Positions 1-10,827 of a stretch of DNA of 64,000 nucleotides are shown in pieces (position 1 is the stretch's first letter; the number at the start of each line of letters is the position of its first letter). A model generated the notes under the pieces. That model worked only from the letters and a program-made list of their open reading frames with translations. It was not told where the DNA came from and searched no databases. This DNA comes from Acidovorax sp. A1169. Its GTDB lineage: Bacteria; Pseudomonadota; Gammaproteobacteria; Burkholderiales; Burkholderiaceae_C. A program made the translations under genes and the position numbers. Location of the stretch: contig NZ_JAUZDX010000006.1 in the NCBI RefSeq assembly GCF_030704685.1, positions 248,001 to 312,000 of the forward strand, given 5' to 3'.

Positions 1-133
1 GGGGCGATTGTTGACGGAATAGGAACAATCCTTTTCCCGTGCAGGGCTTACTGAACAAGCGGTCAGTACCTACAGTTCATCCACTGGCATTTCGGTGCCG
101 CCAATCCACCTATGACACCAAGGAGCCTTTGTC

Positions 134-796
134 ATGACCACAGCCACCCAGACCCCCGCAGCCAACGAACTGCTCGATAAACTGCAATGGCGCTATGCCG
201 CCAAGAAGATGAACGCCGACAAGAAGGTCCCCCAGGACAAGGTCGAGCGCATCCTCGAAGCCGCCCGGCTGGCGCCCACCTCCAGCGGCCTGCAGCCGTT
301 CGAGATCATCGTGGTGACCGACCCCGCAGTGCGCGCCCGCATCCAGCCAATCGCCTGGAACCAGGCGCAGATCACCGACGGCTCGCACCTGCTGGTCTTT
401 GCTGCCTGGGACAACTACACGGCCGAGCGCATCAACATGATGTTCGACCTGACCAACGAACAGCGCGGCTTCAAGAACGAAGGCTGGGAAAACTATCGCC
501 AGATGCTGCTGGGCATGTACCCCCAGCGCGATGCCGAAGTGAACTTCCAGCACGCCGCCCGCCAGGCCTACATCGGCCTGAGCGCTGCCCTGATCGCCGC
601 CGCCTTCGAGGGCGTGGACTCCACGCCCATGGAAGGTTTCGACCCCAAGGCCCTGGACGAAATCCTGGACCTGGGTGCGCGCAACTTGCGCAGCGTGGCC
701 ATCTTGCCGCTTGGCTACCGTGCCGACGAAGGCGACTGGCTGGTGAACCTCAAGAAGGTGCGCCGTCCCCGCGAACAGTTCATCACCGAGGTGTAA
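134..796 (+). CDS. NAD(P)H-dependent nitroreductase family protein
   Basis: A 220-residue protein of the nitroreductase superfamily, FMN-dependent cytosolic enzymes that reduce nitro compounds, quinones or related acceptors with NAD(P)H. Visible signs are the N-terminal WRYAAKKM segment, the APTSSGLQPFE motif at about residues 45-55 (the flavin-binding PTSxGLQP of NfsB-like enzymes) and a C-terminal LPLGYRADEGD segment next to KKVRRP. Length is normal for the family. AAGGAG at 120-125 sits 8 bases before the ATG. It stands alone, with a strong terminator directly after it and a convergent gene beyond. The physiological substrate cannot be told from sequence. Confidence 0.9.
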   Translation: MTTATQTPAANELLDKLQWRYAAKKMNADKKVPQDKVERILEAARLAPTSSGLQPFEIIVVTDPAVRARIQPIAWNQAQITDGSHLLVFAAWDNYTAERINMMFDLTNEQRGFKNEGWENYRQMLLGMYPQRDAEVNFQHAARQAYIGLSAALIAAAFEGVDSTPMEGFDPKALDEILDLGARNLRSVAILPLGYRADEGDWLVNLKKVRRPREQFITEV

Positions 797-871
797 GTCC
801 CGCGCCTGCCCACCATGGGCCGGCCTCTCCCCGGTTGCATTTCTCTCCTCCGCCGTCTCCTTGACGTTGAT

Positions 872-908
872 CCGCCCGCCACATACCGTGGTGGGCGGTT
901 TTTTTTGC
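872..908 (+). terminator. Rho-independent terminator of the nitroreductase gene
   Basis: CCGCCCGCCAC, a five-base loop and GTGGTGGGCGG form an 11 bp stem with one G-T pair, followed by eight T residues. It ends the plus-strand transcript just before the convergent MFS gene. There is no matching A-run on the other side, so it should work mainly in one direction. Confidence 0.85.
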
Positions 909-914
909 GGTGGA

Positions 915-2246
915 TCAACGTGCCGCAGCGGGCGCATCGGTCACCTGGCGCAGCGGCGTGAGCACGAAGGCCAGCGCCACCAGCACCACCAGCGTGCCGC
1001 CGCTGGCCGCAAACAGCTGGGTGAGGGTGATGCTCTTCATCAGCCAGCCGGTCACCGCTGCCGAGATGGGGGCCAGGCCCATGAAGATGAACATGAACAG
1101 GCTCATCGCCCGGCCGATCAGCGCCGGGGGCACGCGCTGCTGGATCCAGGTGAACACGCGCACCTGCATGAAGCCGCCCAGCAGGCCGATGGCCAGCATC
1201 AGCGCCGCGCCCTGCCACACCGCGTTGATCATGCCCATGGGGATGAACAAGAGGCCGATGACGGCGTCGAACACCAGGATGGTCAGCCCCAGGCTGCCCA
1301 CCCGCAGGCGCGGGAACATGCCCGAGGCCACCATGCCCGCCAGCGTGCCCGCGCCATGGGCACCCAGCATGGTGCCGAAGGCGGCCGCGCCCAGCGCGGG
1401 GGTGCTGCTGGCCAGCACCGGAATTGCGATGTGGATGGGGCCCATGATGAACAGCGCGATGGCACTCCAGTAGAGGAAGCAGGTGCGCAGCTCGCGGTCG
1501 CGCCAGAAGTGCACCAGGCCCTGCGCCACGGATGCCAGCACGGCCTGCGGCACGGCAACAGGTGCTTGGGGCGAGGGCGCAGCGGCGGCCAGCGTCTGCA
1601 CCTTGGCCAGCGTCCAGGCCGAGACGCCGAAGCTCAGCGCATTGAGCGCAAAGGCCAGGCCGATGCCGGTGGCGTTGGCCCTGGAGTCGGCCGAGCTGCC
1701 GCTGCTTCCATCGCCGAACAGCACGATCAGCAGGCCCGCGAGCAGCGGGCCCAGGAACATGGCGAGCTGGCGCAGGCCCAGGGCGATGCCGTTGGCCGCC
1801 TGCAACTGTGCGCGCGGCACCACATGCGGCATCAGCGAGGTGCCGGCCGGGATGCTGAAGGCCGTGGCCAGGCCAATCGCCAGCGACAGCGCGTAGACCA
1901 TCCACAGTGTGAGCGCGCCGGTGAGCACCAGGCCGCTGAGCAGCGCCAGCAGCACCAGGTTGACGTACTTGGTGAGCATCAGCACCTCTTTGGGCGAGTG
2001 GCGGTCCACCAGCGCGCCACCGATCAGGATGAACAGCGCGCGCGGCACGCTCATCAGGGCCAGCACGGTGCCCAGCACCAGCGTGTCGCCGGTCATCTGC
2101 AGCACCAGCCAGGGCAGGGCGATCAGCGTGAACTGGTCGCCCAGCATGGTCAGCGCGGAGCCGACGGTCAGCCAGCGGAAGTTGGGGTCGCGTAACAGCG
2201 CCGCGCGCGGGTCGGCGGGCGGGCTCGCCAGGGATTCAGTGGGCAT
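915..2246 (-). CDS. MFS transporter (drug/siderophore exporter type)
   Basis: A 443-residue inner-membrane protein with about 12 hydrophobic segments. It belongs to the major facilitator superfamily, closest in style to the MFS_3/EntS exporters: the N-terminal DPNFRWLTVGSALTMLGDQF and the RALFILIGGALVDRHSPKEV loop after TM2 are typical. The start at 2246 is chosen because GGAG lies about 8 bases upstream. The frame stays open further upstream, but only through the end of the preceding acyltransferase gene, which it overlaps by 11 bases. That overlap implies co-transcription and probable translational coupling. The substrate is unknown. Confidence 0.85.
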   Translation of the reverse strand: MPTESLASPPADPRAALLRDPNFRWLTVGSALTMLGDQFTLIALPWLVLQMTGDTLVLGTVLALMSVPRALFILIGGALVDRHSPKEVLMLTKYVNLVLLALLSGLVLTGALTLWMVYALSLAIGLATAFSIPAGTSLMPHVVPRAQLQAANGIALGLRQLAMFLGPLLAGLLIVLFGDGSSGSSADSRANATGIGLAFALNALSFGVSAWTLAKVQTLAAAAPSPQAPVAVPQAVLASVAQGLVHFWRDRELRTCFLYWSAIALFIMGPIHIAIPVLASSTPALGAAAFGTMLGAHGAGTLAGMVASGMFPRLRVGSLGLTILVFDAVIGLLFIPMGMINAVWQGAALMLAIGLLGGFMQVRVFTWIQQRVPPALIGRAMSLFMFIFMGLAPISAAVTGWLMKSITLTQLFAASGGTLVVLVALAFVLTPLRQVTDAPAAAR

Positions 2247-3504
2247 GGAAGGGTTCTCCGGAAGAATGGATGGGCCGGTAACGGCGCCCGTTGAGGAGCG
2301 CGCCGATGGCCGTGGAACGGACAAGAAAGTGGTAGCTCACCAGGCACACGGCGGTGGTGGCAGCCACGTTGATCAGCATCTTGGCCAGCGCGGGCAGGGG
2401 CAGGCCGTACAGCAGCGCGCCAAAGGCTATGGTCAGGGGCAGGTGCACCAGGTACAACCAGTAGGAGCTGTCGGCCAGCCAGGCCAGCCATGCACGGCGG
2501 CCCTGCACATGGCGCAGGAAGATGCCGATCAGCGCAAAGCTCCACAGCCACGACGCGGTGTTGTAGGCCAGGGCGATGGCAAACAGCAGCGGCTGCGGGC
2601 CGGTGCCGGGCTGTGTGGCGGCTTCGGTCAGCACGCCCGTGGCCAGGAACAGGGCGAAGGCCGAGGCCTCGGGGTGCGCCAGCGTTTCCATGAGGATGCC
2701 CGTCAGCAGAAAGCAGACGCCACCCGCCGCCGCATACAGCGGCCAGTGCCGCAGCCAGTGGGCGAACAGGCGCTCACGCAGCAGGAACACGCCGGTGCCG
2801 AACACGAAGAACAGCCCGTTGTGCAGCCATTCGGCCAGCGGTGGGAGGAAGGAGCCGTTCGGCGTCAGGACCCCGTTGGGGTAGCTGCTGCCCAGCCAGG
2901 CCAGTGGCAGCGCCAGCACGGCGCACCCCCAGGGCGCTTCCCCCAGGTGGGTGACGACCGCCGCCAGGGCCGCGTGCACCCGGTGGGGCAGCCGGGCCAT
3001 GACCCAGTGCAAGGGCACCGAGAACACGCTGAACCACAGCAGCATCCACAGAAACCACAGGTGCATGGTGGAGGGGCCCTTGGGCACGCCCGGGCTGGGT
3101 GGCAGCAGGCTCCTGTCCAGCCCCCAGGTGCCGCGCGCCATGCGGTGCAGGAACAGGAGGGCCAGCAGCCCGCAGACAGCAAACAGCAGCGGCCAGAAAA
3201 TGGCGAACGGCAATGCCAGGCGGCGCAGGCGGTGGTGCAGCATGCCCGCAGCACCCTTGCGGCGCACCATCAGCGCCACGAAGAAGCCTGCAAGCAGGAA
3301 GAACACAGGCATGCGGAACGCATGGATGAACGCCGTCACAAAATCCGCCACGGGTGTCGAGCGGTCATCGTGCCAGGGCAGGGGCGATGGGGACACCAGG
3401 TGGATCACCGCCACGTGCAGCACGATGCCCAGCCACATCATGGTGGCGCGCAGGTTGTCCAGGGCGTGCAGGCGGTCGGCAGGGGTGTCGTCGGCGGGTG
3501 TCAT
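2236..3504 (-). CDS. Acyltransferase family 3 / OpgC-like membrane protein
   Basis: A 422-residue polytopic membrane protein of the acyltransferase-3 family, which O-acylates sugars or other extracytoplasmic acceptors. The first membrane segment carries DNLRATMMWLGIVLHVA with the conserved His. FRMPVFFLLAGFF is the typical TM2 signature of the MdoC/OpgC branch (succinylation of osmoregulated periplasmic glucans). About ten membrane segments are visible. The Met at 3504 is preferred over an upstream in-frame Met at 3546, giving MTPADDTP as N-terminus. It lies in a minus-strand run after the MerR gene and overlaps the MFS start. OpgC-type specificity is inference; no opgGH genes are nearby. Confidence 0.75.
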   Translation of the reverse strand: MTPADDTPADRLHALDNLRATMMWLGIVLHVAVIHLVSPSPLPWHDDRSTPVADFVTAFIHAFRMPVFFLLAGFFVALMVRRKGAAGMLHHRLRRLALPFAIFWPLLFAVCGLLALLFLHRMARGTWGLDRSLLPPSPGVPKGPSTMHLWFLWMLLWFSVFSVPLHWVMARLPHRVHAALAAVVTHLGEAPWGCAVLALPLAWLGSSYPNGVLTPNGSFLPPLAEWLHNGLFFVFGTGVFLLRERLFAHWLRHWPLYAAAGGVCFLLTGILMETLAHPEASAFALFLATGVLTEAATQPGTGPQPLLFAIALAYNTASWLWSFALIGIFLRHVQGRRAWLAWLADSSYWLYLVHLPLTIAFGALLYGLPLPALAKMLINVAATTAVCLVSYHFLVRSTAIGALLNGRRYRPIHSSGEPFHAH

Positions 3505-3568
3505 GTGTCGGTCCAGGGTGTCTGGGGTCCGACTGTGGGCCCTCACGTTGCGTGAGGGTCAAGCGTTT

Positions 3569-4609
3569 TCAGCGCTTTTTTGGCAAACGCGATGCCTGCT
3601 CTGCTGGGGCCGCATGCGCCAGCACCCCGAGCAGGTAGGTGCGCACCGCCTGGCTCAGCGGAGCGCCGGCCCGCAGCAGTGGCTCCTGGGCCGATGCGGT
3701 GAGCAGTTTCTCGCGCAGCACGGGGTCGTTGCCGGTCAACTGCGCGAACAATGCGTCCCAGCGCAGTGCGGCGGTGATCGCTTCCGGTTGGTCGCAGGGT
3801 ACACCCCCGGCCAGAAGCTGCTGCACGTCCTGCTCCAGCTGTTCCCACTGCGTGTGGGGCACATGCCCCAGCCGGCGCAGGTCGTCGCGTGTCAGGTACT
3901 TTTCGAGCAGCGCCATGCGCAGCTTGATCGCCGTCTCGACGAACTCGATCATGTCGCCGGGCGGCGCATGGTTGCGCCCCTGGGTGCTGGGCTCGGTGCG
4001 GAACATATGGCCCCAGCGGTCCAGCAGGTCGATGTCGCCACCCATCCAGTACAGCATGAGCGCCATCCAGCGGTAGGCGAGCGCCTGCACCTCGGGCGTG
4101 TCCACCGCCTGGCCCCGGTCCATGGCGCTGCGCACCAGGTCCTTGAGGACCAGCCAATCGGCCTCGATCAGGCTCCAGTTCGTGAAGATCTGCTTGAGCT
4201 CGGCCGAGCTGAAGTACTTTCCGTAGGTGGTCATCAGCGCCAGGGCTTCGAGCCAGTTGCCCATGTCGGGCTCGGCTCCTGCCATCAGACCGTCGCGCAG
4301 CATGGCCAGCCGCCCGCGCAGTTCGGTGGCCTGCAGGATCTGCTGGTCGAGCGCGCGGATCTGCTGGCCGATGATGCGCTCGGGGGCCATGCCTTCGCCC
4401 GCCAGCAGCTCGCCGATGTCGCTGAGCGCCAGGCCCATCTGGCGCATGGTCTGGATGCCGTGCAGGCGCTGCACGTCGGCCTGGCTGTACAGGCGGTAGC
4501 CGGCCTCGGAGCGGCCCGAGGGCGCCAGCAGCCCGATCTCGTCGTAGTGGTGCAGGGTGCGCACCGTGAGGCCGGTGCGCCGGGCCAGTTCGCCAACCTT
4601 CAGCAGCAT
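3569..4609 (-). CDS. MerR family transcriptional regulator
   Basis: A 346-residue regulator. Residues 1-70 form a clear MerR winged helix-turn-helix (VGELARRTGLTVRTLHHYDE, then a GYRLYSQADVQRLHGI segment). A helical linker follows, then a long C-terminal domain of about 220 residues resembling the TipAS-like effector domains found with this head. There is no cysteine pattern of metal sensors, so a small-molecule ligand is likelier. It starts 26 bases after the FKBP gene and precedes the acyltransferase and MFS genes on the same strand, so it may control that run. MerR proteins usually activate promoters with long spacers; none was identified here. Confidence 0.85.
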   Translation of the reverse strand: MLLKVGELARRTGLTVRTLHHYDEIGLLAPSGRSEAGYRLYSQADVQRLHGIQTMRQMGLALSDIGELLAGEGMAPERIIGQQIRALDQQILQATELRGRLAMLRDGLMAGAEPDMGNWLEALALMTTYGKYFSSAELKQIFTNWSLIEADWLVLKDLVRSAMDRGQAVDTPEVQALAYRWMALMLYWMGGDIDLLDRWGHMFRTEPSTQGRNHAPPGDMIEFVETAIKLRMALLEKYLTRDDLRRLGHVPHTQWEQLEQDVQQLLAGGVPCDQPEAITAALRWDALFAQLTGNDPVLREKLLTASAQEPLLRAGAPLSQAVRTYLLGVLAHAAPAEQASRLPKKR

Positions 4610-4635
4610 GTGGCAGGGGCCCGCGCGCCGGTCAC

Positions 4636-5046
4636 TTACTTGCCGACGGAAATCAGTTCGATCTCGAAGTTCAGCGTGGCGTTGGGCGGGATCAAGCCGC
4701 CGGCACCGTTGGCACCGTAGGCGATAGCGGGCGGGCAGGTCAGCTTGGCCTTGCCGCCGGGCTTCATGCGCTGCACGCCTTCGGTCCAGCAGGGGATCAC
4801 GCGGTTCAGCGGGAAGGACGTGGGCTCGCCGCGCTTGTAGGAGCTGTCGAATTCTTTGCCGTCGAGGAAGGTGCCCTTGTAGTGCACCTTGACGGTGTCA
4901 GTGGCCTTGGGCGATTCGCCCGTGCCGTCCTTGAGCGATTCATAGACCAGGCCGCTGGCCGTGGTGACGGGCTTGGCGGCTTGCTGGGCCAGGGCGGCGG
5001 GGGCGATCACGAGGCTGGCGAGCAGCAGACACAGGGTATTGCGCAA
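4636..5046 (-). CDS. FKBP-type peptidyl-prolyl cis-trans isomerase, exported
   Basis: A 136-residue single-domain FKBP with an N-terminal Sec signal (LLLASLVIAPAALAQQ, cleavage near residue 21), so it should act in the periplasm. It catalyses cis-trans isomerisation of X-Pro bonds. Visible core elements are VKVHYKGTFLDGKEFDSSY, a VIPCWTEGVQRMKPGGKAKL segment and AIAYGANG...IPPNATLNFEIELI. The start is TTG at 5046: AGGAG stands about 6 bases before it and no ATG fits. Two cysteines (in VIPCW and KLTCPP) could form a disulfide in the periplasm. Head gene of a minus-strand run with a MerR regulator 26 bases downstream. Confidence 0.92.
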   Translation of the reverse strand: MRNTLCLLLASLVIAPAALAQQAAKPVTTASGLVYESLKDGTGESPKATDTVKVHYKGTFLDGKEFDSSYKRGEPTSFPLNRVIPCWTEGVQRMKPGGKAKLTCPPAIAYGANGAGGLIPPNATLNFEIELISVGK

Positions 5047-5143
5047 GGGGTTCTCCTGAATATTTTGGACAGGCGCGATCTTAGTCGTGTTCTTGTGGGT
5101 GTCCGTTCTCTGTTGTTTCGGTGGTTGCTGCTGTTTCTTTGCC

Positions 5144-5873
5144 GAGGGCGGAGGCCGGGATGTGCGCCCGGCGGCGCAGTAGCTTTCTCTTGCGTCGCCA
5201 AGAGAAAGTCACCAAAGAGAAGGCGACCCCCAGTCTGCGTCCCCCATCGCCCGGTGGGCGATGGGGGCAACCTGCGATGCTCGGATCTGTGGTGGTGCCG
5301 ATGAACTCGCTGCGTTCTTTGAACTTCGCTCAAACAGCATCGGCAAGCTAGAGCACGAAGTGCGTGTGTCCTTCGGCACACGCACCCACCCCAGCTCCTG
5401 CGCTTCTCGGCGCAGCCAGCAGGGGTAGGGAGCGGGGACAAACACGGCTGCTGCTGCGCAGCTGCGCCTGGTGTCGGTTACGCGCTGCGCGCTGCCGACA
5501 TGTTGGGCGCGATCGCTCTGCCCAGGCCAAGCGCAGCGAGGCGGCTGGGGCCGAGCGAAGCAATGGCCCGAGTGGAGCCCGCTCCCACCCCCTTCTGACC
5601 GTGCCGAGAAGCGCAGGGCCTGGGGTGAGCGCGTGCCGAAGGACACGCGCATCGTGAACTGACTCACCGCGGTTGTCCGAGCGGAGTTCGCCCGAAGGGG
5701 GAACGCAGCGAGTTCCGCGGTGCACCCCAGGACCGAGCATCGCAGGCTGCCCCACTCGCCGTCAGGCGAGTGGGGACACGGGCAGCGGGGTCGCCTTCTC
5801 TTTGGTGACTTTCTCTTGGCGACGCAAGAGAAAGTTACTGCGCCGCCGGGCGCACATCCCGGCCTCCGCCCTC
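5144..5873. repeat. Long imperfect inverted repeat (about 730 bp), non-coding
   Basis: The gap between the FKBP start and the gcvP stop is filled by one large inverted repeat. Left arm about 5144-5430, right arm about 5575-5873. The outer 85 bp are nearly identical in reverse complement (GAGGGCGGAGGCCGGGATGT at 5144, its complement ending at 5873). Similarity decreases inward but continues through segments such as TGCGATGCTCGG and GTGTCCTTCGGCAC. Each outer arm holds a local hairpin: CTTTCTCTTG/CAAGAGAAAG at 5183-5208 and ACTTTCTCTTG/CAAGAGAAAGT at 5808-5835. The centre (about 5440-5570) is unique and GC-rich. Open frames across it look spurious, with no domain or ribosome site. The right-hand hairpin could terminate the gcv transcript. 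Confidence 0.85.
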
Positions 5874-5915
5874 AACACAGGCAAGGAAGCAACAGAAGAC
5901 CCCTGCCGCGCAAGA

Positions 5916-8804
<2,889 letters not shown>

Positions 8805-8864
8805 GGGGCAGGTCTCAGGCTTCGTCAGAGGAGGGCAGGGCGGCAAGCGAATTGGGATTCGGCC

Positions 8865-8930
8865 GGATAACTAGGCGGGGAGACGCAGACAGTGCTGTGG
8901 CACGGCAAGGCGACCCAACGACGTTAGCCG
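8865..8930 (-). repeat. Dispersed 66-bp repeat, copy A (uninterrupted)
   Basis: Read on the minus strand this gives CGGCTAACGTCGTTGGGTCG... to ...CCGCCTAGTTATCC. It lies between gcvP and gcvH. A second copy at 34127-34354 in plus orientation matches with only a few differences but is split at CTAG by a hairpin element. This copy therefore represents the empty target. Confidence 0.85.
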
Positions 8931-8948
8931 GGCGAAGCCCAATTCGCG

Positions 8949-9323
8949 TCAGGCGTTCTTGGCGAACTCGGTGTAGTCGGTCTCGCTCAAGAGGGCGTCG
9001 AGTTGGCCGGCATCGCTGAGCTTGACCTTGAAGAACCAGCCGGCGTTCAGTGGATCGGAATTGGCCAGCGAGGGGTCGGAGCGCAGGGCTTCGTTGACCT
9101 CGACGATCTCGCCCGAGACGGGCATGTACACATCGGCGGCGGCCTTCACAGACTCGACCACGCCGGCGACTTCGCCTTGGGCAAAGGTCTTGCCGACTTC
9201 GGGCAGGTCCACGAAGACCACGTCACCCAGCGCGTCCTGGGCGTGCACGGTGATGCCCACGACAGCTGCAGCGGCGTCGGCGGCGTTGATCCATTCGTGG
9301 TCTTTGGAGAATTTGACGGTCAT
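8949..9323 (-). CDS. gcvH: Glycine cleavage system H protein (lipoyl carrier)
   Basis: A 124-residue lipoyl carrier that shuttles the aminomethyl group between GcvP, GcvT and the L protein. The lipoylated lysine is K60 in GVVESVKAAADVYMPVSGE, and the fold is intact from FSKDHEWINA to the C-terminal TDYTEFAKNA. AGGAG stands about 8 bases before the ATG at 9323. It lies 74 bases after gcvT and 145 bases before gcvP in one transcription unit. The same frame is open far upstream, but only through antisense-type sequence within gcvT, so the short start is right. Confidence 0.97.
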   Translation of the reverse strand: MTVKFSKDHEWINAADAAAAVVGITVHAQDALGDVVFVDLPEVGKTFAQGEVAGVVESVKAAADVYMPVSGEIVEVNEALRSDPSLANSDPLNAGWFFKVKLSDAGQLDALLSETDYTEFAKNA

Positions 9324-9397
9324 GGGGAAAGCTCCTGTGGCTCTTGAAAATGAAGGAATCTGCAATGTAGCGGGCCCAGCCCGCTGGCGGCGTGAAA

Positions 9398-10531
9398 TCA
9401 GCCGCGGAAATAGTTGGCGGGCACGAACGGCATGGCACGCACCTCCATGGGCACGGCCTTGCCGCGCACGATGGCGTTCACGCGGGTGCCGATGGCGGCA
9501 AACGCGGGCGTGACATAGCCCATGGCCACGGGTTCGTTCACCGTGGGGCCGAGCAGGCCACTGGTGACCTCGCCGATGGCCTGGCCGTCGGTGCTCTGCA
9601 GGGGCGTGTGCTCGCGCACGGGCACGCGCTCCAGCGCCACCAGGCCCACGCGCTTGCGCGGCAGGCTGGCGGGGTTGTCGATCTGCGCCAGCACCTTGTC
9701 GGCGCCGGGGAAGCCGCCTGCGCGCGCGCCGCCGGTGCGGCGCACCTTCTGGATCGCCCAGTTCAGGGCCGCCTCGGGCGGGGTGGTGGTGGTGTCGATG
9801 TCGTTGCCGTACAGGCACAGGCCGGCCTCCAGGCGCAGCGAGTTGCGCGCGCCCAGGCCAATGGGCTTGACTTCGGGCTGGGCGAGCAGGGCGCGGGCAA
9901 GGGTGTCGGCTTGGGCCGCAGGCACCGAGATCTCGAAACCGTCCTCGCCCGTATAACCGCTGCGCGTCACGAAGCAGTCGCACCCGGCGATGGTGTAGCC
10001 GCCGCCGGTCATGAACACCAGTTTTTCGATGCCCGGTGCCAGGCGGGCCAGGGCGGTCACGGCCTGCGGGCCCTGCAGCGCCAGCAGGGCATGGTCGGGC
10101 ATGGGCACCACGTCACAGCGCTGGCCGATGCGCGCCTGGATATGCGCGATGTCCTCCACCTTGCAAGCACCGTTGACGATCACGAACAGCGTGTCGTTGC
10201 CCTGGTTGAAGAACATCAGGTCGTCGATGATGGTGCCTTCATCCGTCAGCAGCAGGCCGTAGCGCTGCTTGCCCACGGGCAGGTCGACCACATCCACGGG
10301 CACCAGGGTCTCGAAGGCGGCGGCGGCGTCGGGCCCTACCAGGCGCAACTGGCCCATGTGCGACACGTCGAACAGACCGGCCGCTGTGCGGGTATGAACA
10401 TGCTCGGCCATCAGGCCGGCGGGGTACTGCACGGGCATGGAGTAGCCGGCGAACGGCACCATGCGTGCGCTCAGCTCCAGGTGCAGGGCGTTCAGGGGCG
10501 TGGTGAGCAGGGGGGCGGCAGGGGCAGACAT
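9398..10531 (-). CDS. gcvT: Glycine cleavage system T protein (aminomethyltransferase)
   Basis: A 377-residue tetrahydrofolate-dependent aminomethyltransferase that releases ammonia from the H-protein-bound intermediate and forms 5,10-methylene-THF. Family hallmarks are LHLELSARMVPFAGYSMPVQ near the N-terminus, AGLFDVSHMGQ at about residues 50-60 and SGYTGEDGFEISVP around residue 190. The start at 10531 has GGAG about 8 bases upstream; an upstream Met at 10549 lacks this. First gene of the gcv operon, directly after the tandem glycine riboswitch, so glycine should raise expression. Confidence 0.96.
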   Translation of the reverse strand: MSAPAAPLLTTPLNALHLELSARMVPFAGYSMPVQYPAGLMAEHVHTRTAAGLFDVSHMGQLRLVGPDAAAAFETLVPVDVVDLPVGKQRYGLLLTDEGTIIDDLMFFNQGNDTLFVIVNGACKVEDIAHIQARIGQRCDVVPMPDHALLALQGPQAVTALARLAPGIEKLVFMTGGGYTIAGCDCFVTRSGYTGEDGFEISVPAAQADTLARALLAQPEVKPIGLGARNSLRLEAGLCLYGNDIDTTTTPPEAALNWAIQKVRRTGGARAGGFPGADKVLAQIDNPASLPRKRVGLVALERVPVREHTPLQSTDGQAIGEVTSGLLGPTVNEPVAMGYVTPAFAAIGTRVNAIVRGKAVPMEVRAMPFVPANYFRG

Positions 10532-10591
10532 GGGGCGGACTCCGGGCAAATGAAAGCCGCAATCCAGGCATGGATTGCGGGATTTGCCCTG

Positions 10592-10813
10592 CTGTCCGCT
10601 TTACCTGAGAGATTCACCGCACCGCCCTGGCTGGCGGCTGCGGCTTGCTCCTTCGGTGGATGGCCTGCGCTGTGCACTGTCGTGTTGCGCGGCCACCTCT
10701 CTCCAGCAAGGGAACGCCTGCATCCCTGCAGGCGGTTGCCAGTCCTTTTGCCTGAGCGTTCGGGGTGTCCCTGCGCCTTCGGCGGCCCCCTCGAAGGGGG
10801 GCTCTCTCCTGAC
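10592..10813 (-). promoter_or_regulatory. Tandem (two-aptamer) glycine riboswitch
   Basis: On the minus strand two glycine aptamers are arranged head to tail. Aptamer 1 (about 10813-10742) opens GTCAGGAGAGAGCCCCC, has CGCCGAAGGCGCAGG in the middle and closes ACGCTCAGGCAAAAGGAC. Aptamer 2 (about 10707-10592) opens GCTGGAGAGAGG, has CCACCGAAGGAGCAAGCC and closes AATCTCTCAGGTAAAGCGGACAG. These are the conserved cores of the class (GGAGAGA, CCGAAGG, CAGG-AAA-GGAC). It lies 61 bases before gcvT and starts 15 bases after the TRAP permease stop codon, with no evident terminator between, so read-through from that operon could also pass through it. Glycine binding normally turns such gcv leaders on. 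Confidence 0.95.
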
Positions 10814-10827
10814 GGTCTGAATTCTAC

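Noticed and set aside
2236..2324. Upstream start for the MFS gene at 2324
   Set aside because: It would overlap the acyltransferase by 89 bases and lacks a ribosome site; the Met at 2246 has GGAG at proper distance.
5348..5755. Several open frames within the long inverted repeat
   Set aside because: Frames occur on both strands as expected for GC-rich palindromes, lack ribosome sites and give Arg/Ser/Pro-rich translations without any domain.
8949..9983. A 344-codon reading frame ending as GcvH
   Set aside because: Only the last 124 codons are GcvH with AGGAG before the ATG at 9323; the rest is out-of-frame gcvT sequence.
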